Below are positions 5,845 through 8,695 of a stretch of 8,695 bases of DNA, piece by piece. The stretch's first letter is position 1. The number at the start of each line of letters is the position of its first letter. The DNA is taken from assembly GCA_946481495.1 (NCBI GenBank), contig CAMLNW010000110.1:1-8695 (forward strand). Direction: 5' to 3'. Origin of the DNA: an uncultured Actinomycetes bacterium. GTDB lineage: Bacteria; Actinomycetota; Thermoleophilia; Solirubrobacterales; Thermoleophilaceae. The notes under the pieces were generated by a model. That model ran no database searches, was not told the origin of the DNA, and worked only from the letters and a program-made list of their open reading frames with translations. Made by a program: the position numbers and the translations under genes.

Positions 5845-7290
5845 GTGGAGGCTTCCGCACTGACAAGCCAAGTAGGGCTCGCCGGCACAGCCGGGCGATC
5901 CCCGCTGCTGAAGCTGCGTAGCGACGAGCAGCTGGTCGCGATGACCCGCCGCGGCAACCAAGCCGCGTTCGAGACGCTCGTCCACCGCTACCAGGGCCGG
6001 CTGCTGGCCTTCTGCCAGCACATGCTGCGCTCGAAGGAGGACGCCGAGGACGTCCTGCAGGAGGTCTTCGCCGCCTCCTACAACGCACTGCTCGCCGACG
6101 ACCGGCCGATCAACACCCGCCCCTGGCTCTACCGGATCGCGCGCAACCGCTGCCTCAACCACCTGCGCAAGCCGAAGCCGTCGGGCCTGGACTCGATGGA
6201 CATCTTCGAGCGCGACAACGGCACCTCGACCGCCGACACCGTCCACCGCCGCGAGGAGTTTCGCCAGATCGTCGCCGACGTCGGCCTGCTGCCCGAGACG
6301 CAGCGCTCGGCGCTGCTTTTGCGCGAGATCGACGCGCTCTCCTACGAGCAGATCGCCGAGGCGATGGACACGACGGTGCCGAGCGTCAAGTCGCTGCTCG
6401 TGCGCGCCCGCGTCAGCCTCGCCGAGGCCGCCGAGGCACGGCTGCTGACCTGCGCCGAGGTCCGGCTCGAACTCGGACAGGTCGCCGAGGGCCTGGCGAA
6501 GATGTCCCCGCCGGTCCGCCGTCACCTCAAGAGCTGCCAGCAGTGCCGCGTCTTCCGCGGCGAGCTGCGCCAGACGACCAAGGCGCTCGCCGCGCTGACC
6601 CCAATCGGTCCGCTCGTCATCCTGGCCCAGAAGCTCGGCCTGGCGAAGCTCGGCTTCGGTGGCGCGGCGGCCGGTGGCGCCGCGACGACGGCTGGTGGCG
6701 GAGCTGCGGGCGGGGCAGGCATCGCCGCTGGTGGCGCCGTGGCGGCAGGCAGCGGCGCGGCCGCCGCTGGCGGAGCGCTATCGGCGATCGGTGGCGGGCT
6801 CGCCGGCAAGGCAGCGGCCGGAATGGCCGCCGCCGCGATCGTCACCGCCGGCGCAGTCGAGGTCAAGCACGTCACCAAGCCCGCCGAGCCGATCACCGCC
6901 CAGATCGAGTCGATCTCCAGCCACCCGGCCCCGCCCGCGGCGGCCGCTCACGCCAAACCCACGCGCAAGAAGGTCGCGCCGGCAAAGCCGGCCGAGCCGA
7001 AGACCGAGCCAGTGGCCGCGGTCCCCGCCCCGGCCCCCGTCGTCGAGCCGGTCCCCGCCCCCGTTCCGGCGCCCGACCCCACCGTCCAGGAGGACGAGGG
7101 TACGGTCACGCTGCCGACCACCACGACGCCCGCGCCCACCACTCCACCACCGACCGACACCACGACGACACCGGCTCCGCCGCCGCCACCTCCACCGGCG
7201 ACGACCACGACGCCGGCTCCTCCACCGCCGGTCGTACCGCCCACCACGGGCACGACCCCCGCGCCGCCCCCGCCGCCCCCGGCCGGCTAG
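5845..7290 (+). CDS. ECF-type sigma factor fused to zinc anti-sigma-like domain, membrane segment and Pro/Thr tail
   Basis: This 481-residue protein starts with an ECF sigma factor. Region 2 is at about 40-108 (SKEDAEDVLQEVFAASYNAL, 63-82, and WLYRIARNRCLNHLR, 94-108), and region 4 is at about 140-192 (LSYEQIAEAMDTTVPSVKSL, 165-184). A zf-HC2-like module follows: C203, then H227-x3-C231-x2-C234, the zinc-binding pattern of anti-sigma factors. After it come a Gly/Ala-rich stretch (270-330), a probable membrane helix (about 323-338) and a Pro/Thr-rich tail to the end. Sigma/anti-sigma/membrane fusions are known in some actinobacterial ECF groups. The likely model is a sigma factor held at the membrane by its own inhibitor; the signal and target promoters are unknown. 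GTG 5845 is chosen because the conserved LRSDEQLVAM segment precedes the first internal ATG (residue 33). The weak Shine-Dalgarno is AGGG. It is convergent with the R2lox-like gene, 4 bp apart. Confidence 0.85.
   Translation: MEASALTSQVGLAGTAGRSPLLKLRSDEQLVAMTRRGNQAAFETLVHRYQGRLLAFCQHMLRSKEDAEDVLQEVFAASYNALLADDRPINTRPWLYRIARNRCLNHLRKPKPSGLDSMDIFERDNGTSTADTVHRREEFRQIVADVGLLPETQRSALLLREIDALSYEQIAEAMDTTVPSVKSLLVRARVSLAEAAEARLLTCAEVRLELGQVAEGLAKMSPPVRRHLKSCQQCRVFRGELRQTTKALAALTPIGPLVILAQKLGLAKLGFGGAAAGGAATTAGGGAAGGAGIAAGGAVAAGSGAAAAGGALSAIGGGLAGKAAAGMAAAAIVTAGAVEVKHVTKPAEPITAQIESISSHPAPPAAAAHAKPTRKKVAPAKPAEPKTEPVAAVPAPAPVVEPVPAPVPAPDPTVQEDEGTVTLPTTTTPAPTTPPPTDTTTTPAPPPPPPPATTTTPAPPPPVVPPTTGTTPAPPPPPPAG
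6655..6834 (+). repeat. Gly/Ala low-complexity segment in the sigma-factor gene
   Basis: Residues 271-330 of the sigma-factor fusion are almost only Gly and Ala with a few Ser, Thr, Ile, Val and Leu, in patterns such as GGAAAGGAA and AAGGAVAAGSG. The DNA shows repeated GGTGGCG-like units. The segment joins the zinc module to the probable membrane helix. It could be a flexible linker, or, with its GxxxG-like spacing, part of a helix-packing membrane region. Confidence 0.7.
7117..7287 (+). repeat. Pro/Thr repeat tail of the sigma-factor protein, period about 14 residues
   Basis: Residues 425-481 contain four copies of a TTTTPAP-like unit, starting at 425, 439, 453 and 468 (the last reads TGTTPAP), each followed by a run of prolines. 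Spacing is 14, 14 and 15 residues. The DNA repeats ACCACGACGCC-type units. Such tails are common in actinobacterial proteins that pass through the cell wall, and may be glycosylated; that role is inference. Confidence 0.75.
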
Positions 7291-7294
7291 CCGG
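7283..7294. terminator. 12-bp perfect palindrome in the convergent gap
   Basis: CCGGCTAGCCGG spans the TAG stop of the sigma-factor gene (7288-7290) and the 4-bp gap before the stop of the R2lox-like gene (7295). As RNA it could form a stem of only four G-C pairs with a CUAG loop. It may mark the meeting point of the two transcripts. No U-run follows on either strand, so termination is not shown. Confidence 0.3.
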
Positions 7295-8206
7295 TCACGC
7301 GACGGGCGCCAGCCCGATCACCTTCAGCCGCCGCTCGAGCGCCTTCATCGCGAAGGCGCGCGTGTCGTCGAGGCTGTAGCCGAAGATCACGTCGTCCTCG
7401 GCCGCCCACGGCGGCAACAGGACGCCGTCGGCCGCCGGGCCGCACTCGACCAGCGTGCGCTGGATAGCGTCGCGGTAGCGGTCGTCGCGCTCGGCCATCT
7501 CGCGCAGGAAGCGCGCCCCGAAGGCGACGTGGCGGTGCTCGTCGCGCGCGACCTTGTTGAACCCCTCGACGAAGCCCGGCAGCGTCCCCACCCGCTCGTT
7601 GTAGTCGATGATGAAGTGCTGGCCGGTCAAGGCCAGCATCCCCTCGATGACCATGTGGTAAAGCGTCACCGCCTCGACGAGCGTCTCGAGGTCCTCGGGG
7701 TCGCGGGCGAGCTTGTCGACGCGCGACGCGAGCATCTCGTCGAACAGCACGCCGAAGTTCTCGTTGAGGTGGGCGCTCGTCTCCTCGAGCCGGTCGTCGA
7801 GGTTGTCGGACTCGAGCACGCCGACCTCGCTGTAGAAGCGGTCGAAGAACGCGACGTGGCGGGCCTCGTCGGCGATCTGGGTGCAGAGGAAGAGTCGCAT
7901 CCGCTCGTCGGGCGCGGCGCGCATCATCGGGCCCAGCTCAGCCGCGACGCGCTGCTCGCCGATGAAGAACGACGACAGCCCGTACATCCGCTGGAAGCGC
8001 TCTTCGGCGTCGATCCGCTCATGCCAGTCGATGCGGTCCTGGCTGAAGTCGATGTCCTGGACACGCCAGTGCTGGCGCTCCCAGAGCTGGTAGAGCTGGT
8101 CGTAGCCGAGCAGCTCCGAGCGGCCATGGTCGGCCGACTCCTTCAGCGCCGGATCGCCGGTGGCCTGGAAGTCGTCGCGCTCGGTGCGCGGCGTCGACTC
8201 GCTCAT
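7295..8206 (-). CDS. R2-like ligand-binding oxidase (R2lox-type ferritin-fold metalloprotein)
   Basis: This 303-residue protein has the metal-ligand pattern of the ribonucleotide reductase R2/ferritin-like superfamily: E84, E114-x2-H117 (DEARH), E188 and E223-x2-H226 (DEHRH). Three points favour R2lox over true R2. Length matches the mycobacterial R2lox (Rv0233, about 314). The segment HMVIEGMLALTG (184-195) matches its IVEGMLALTG. The two residues that form the R2lox valine-tyrosine ether cross-link are present at the right offsets: V87 (E84+3) and Y183 (E188-5). R2lox proteins bind a Mn/Fe cofactor and a long-chain ligand; their physiological reaction is not settled. No large ribonucleotide reductase subunit is nearby, which also speaks against a nrdB role. 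The start is firm: ATG with GGAGGAG four bases upstream. Confidence 0.72.
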   Translation of the reverse strand: MSESTPRTERDDFQATGDPALKESADHGRSELLGYDQLYQLWERQHWRVQDIDFSQDRIDWHERIDAEERFQRMYGLSSFFIGEQRVAAELGPMMRAAPDERMRLFLCTQIADEARHVAFFDRFYSEVGVLESDNLDDRLEETSAHLNENFGVLFDEMLASRVDKLARDPEDLETLVEAVTLYHMVIEGMLALTGQHFIIDYNERVGTLPGFVEGFNKVARDEHRHVAFGARFLREMAERDDRYRDAIQRTLVECGPAADGVLLPPWAAEDDVIFGYSLDDTRAFAMKALERRLKVIGLAPVA

Positions 8207-8210
8207 CTCG

Positions 8211-8217
8211 CTCCTCC
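8211..8217 (-). promoter_or_regulatory. Strong Shine-Dalgarno of the R2lox-like gene
   Basis: GGAGGAG lies four bases before ATG 8206 on the minus strand and is the best ribosome-binding site in the window. It fixes this start codon and contrasts with the marR, ThDP-enzyme and oxidoreductase genes, which have none. Confidence 0.85.
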
Positions 8218-8232
8218 GTTCGAGTGGGTCCC

Positions 8233-8261
8233 AGGCTAGCGCTTTGCTGGCTGGCTGGCCA
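8233..8261 (-). promoter_or_regulatory. Candidate promoter of the R2lox-like gene
   Basis: On the minus strand TGGCCA (8261-8256) as a -35 (four of six matches to TTGACA) and TAGCCT (8238-8233, fits TAnnnT) as a -10 are separated by 17 bases. Transcription would start near 8226, giving a leader of about 20 bases with the Shine-Dalgarno. The -35 overlaps one arm of a small inverted repeat. This is a prediction by eye. Confidence 0.4.
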
Positions 8262-8284
8262 GCTATTTCTGGCCTAGCTAGCTA
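8257..8284. promoter_or_regulatory. Inverted and direct repeats upstream of the R2lox-like gene
   Basis: GGCCAG (8257-8262) and CTGGCC (8269-8274) form an inverted repeat around CTATTT. Read on the minus strand the region also has the direct repeat TAGCTAGGCCAG / TAGCTGGCCAG. TAGCTAGC sequences follow up to the stop of the next gene. The hairpin could end the upstream gene's transcript or serve as an operator over the -35. Four CTAG tetramers lie within 8236-8288, unusual because CTAG is generally rare in bacterial genomes. Confidence 0.45.
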
Positions 8285-8695
8285 CTAGGGGCCGGGCTCG
8301 GCGTTGGCGACGATCGTCACCTTGCCCTGCGGGCCGCTCAGCACCAGCTTCTCGCCGCTGCGCAGACCGTCGAAGGTCGTCCCCGCGGTCTCGATCTCGC
8401 CGCCGGCCTTGACGGTCTTGCCGCCACCGCTCAGCTCGTACTCGACCCCGTCGGCCGAGCGCAGCTGGACGCGGATCGCGATGAACGGCGGCACGCGCAC
8501 CGTGCCCGGGCTGAGCTTGCCGCCGTTGCCGGTGATCAGCGCCTGCGAGCTCGCCGGGACCTCGTCGCCGGCGCCGCCCTCCTGCTCCTCGGGCGATGTC
8601 GAAGGCGGCTTGGCACCGCCGCCCTCGGCCTCGCCGCCGGTCACGGTCCCGGCCGTGTCGGTGGCCGTGATCGTCACCGTCACCTCGCCGGACGC
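8285..8695 (-). CDS. Unrecognised protein, probably exported; N-terminus outside window
   Basis: The frame is open from the right edge to a TAG at 8285, giving 137 residues. GTG 8683 could be read as a start, but the frame runs on upstream (ASGE before VTVTITATDT) with no Shine-Dalgarno, so a start outside is more likely. Three parts are seen: a Thr-rich strand-like stretch, a Gly/Glu/Pro/Ser-rich linker without Cys, Trp or Tyr, and a C-terminal segment of about 85 residues rich in Val, Gly and Thr with alternating hydrophobic residues (VRVPPFIAIRVQLRSADGVE), suggesting a small beta-sandwich. This composition is usual for actinobacterial lipoproteins or secreted proteins, but no signal peptide is in view. 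I do not recognise the family. A cupredoxin-like fold without metal ligands is one guess. The R2lox-like gene follows 78 bp downstream on the same strand. Confidence 0.6.
   Translation of the reverse strand, partial: ASGEVTVTITATDTAGTVTGGEAEGGGAKPPSTSPEEQEGGAGDEVPASSQALITGNGGKLSPGTVRVPPFIAIRVQLRSADGVEYELSGGGKTVKAGGEIETAGTTFDGLRSGEKLVLSGPQGKVTIVANAEPGP

Noticed and set aside
5820..5846. GGAAC as an ECF-type -35 for autoregulation of the sigma-factor gene
   Set aside because: With 16-17 bases of spacing the -10 would fall on the GTG start and lacks the CGTC/CGTT-like sequence usual for ECF promoters; transcription would begin inside the gene.
7117..7287. Direct repeats as a CRISPR or tandem-repeat array
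   Set aside because: The repeats are in frame and encode a Pro/Thr tail with imperfect units. There are no unique spacers of constant length and no cas genes.
6659..8239. Plus-strand open frame of 526 codons crossing the end of the sigma-factor gene and the R2lox-like gene
   Set aside because: It begins as an Arg/Pro-rich frame-shifted reading of the Gly/Ala and Pro/Thr repeats and goes on antisense to a well-supported metalloprotein gene. It has no domain of its own.

Overview
This is a very G+C-rich, densely packed bacterial window with few non-coding bases. The G/C-biased third codon positions, the apparent leaderless starts with TAnnnT -10 boxes, the DHA2-type MFS pump with its MarR regulator, an IlvG-like ThDP enzyme close to the mycobacterial protein, an R2lox-type diiron protein and a sigma factor with a fused zinc-binding anti-sigma domain all point to Actinomycetota. 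The Gly/Ala- and Pro/Thr-rich sigma extension makes me favour the Thermoleophilia/Solirubrobacterales, but that placement is inference.

Layout, left to right. (1) A drug-efflux unit on the minus strand (1-1676): a MarR-family repressor overlapped by four bases by a 14-TM-type MFS exporter that runs off the left edge. An almost perfect 39-bp palindrome lies over the marR start. (2) A divergent metabolic pair: an IlvG-like thiamine-diphosphate enzyme (minus, 1734-3383) and a zinc-independent MDR/CurA-like NADPH oxidoreductase (plus, 3416-4429). Only 32 bp separate them, and each has a TAnnnT box at a distance that fits a leaderless mRNA. (3) A signalling segment: a membrane-anchored SpoIIE/RsbU-type PP2C phosphatase (minus, to 4455), a tRNA-Leu(UAA) (plus, 5667-5750), and an ECF-type sigma factor (plus, 5845-7290). 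The sigma factor continues into a zinc-binding anti-sigma-like module, a Gly/Ala-rich stretch with a probable membrane segment, and a Pro/Thr-repeat tail. (4) An R2lox-like ferritin-fold metalloprotein (minus, 7295-8206) with the strongest Shine-Dalgarno of the window and a CTAG-rich promoter region. (5) The C-terminal part of an unrecognised, probably exported protein (minus, 8285 to beyond the right edge).

How it fits together. The MarR/MFS pair is a standard self-regulated efflux operon. The ThDP enzyme and MDR reductase share one control region and may act on related substrates, which are unknown. The PP2C phosphatase and the sigma factor are both regulatory and flank the same tRNA, but nothing in the sequence links them functionally. 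The most interesting items are the one-chain sigma/anti-sigma/membrane fusion, the R2lox-like protein that keeps the Val and Tyr positions of the R2lox cross-link, the large operator over the marR start, and a bldA-like tRNA in a window whose genes contain no in-frame TTA that I can find. No CRISPR array, insertion sequence or phage gene is visible, and no gap between genes exceeds 150 bases.
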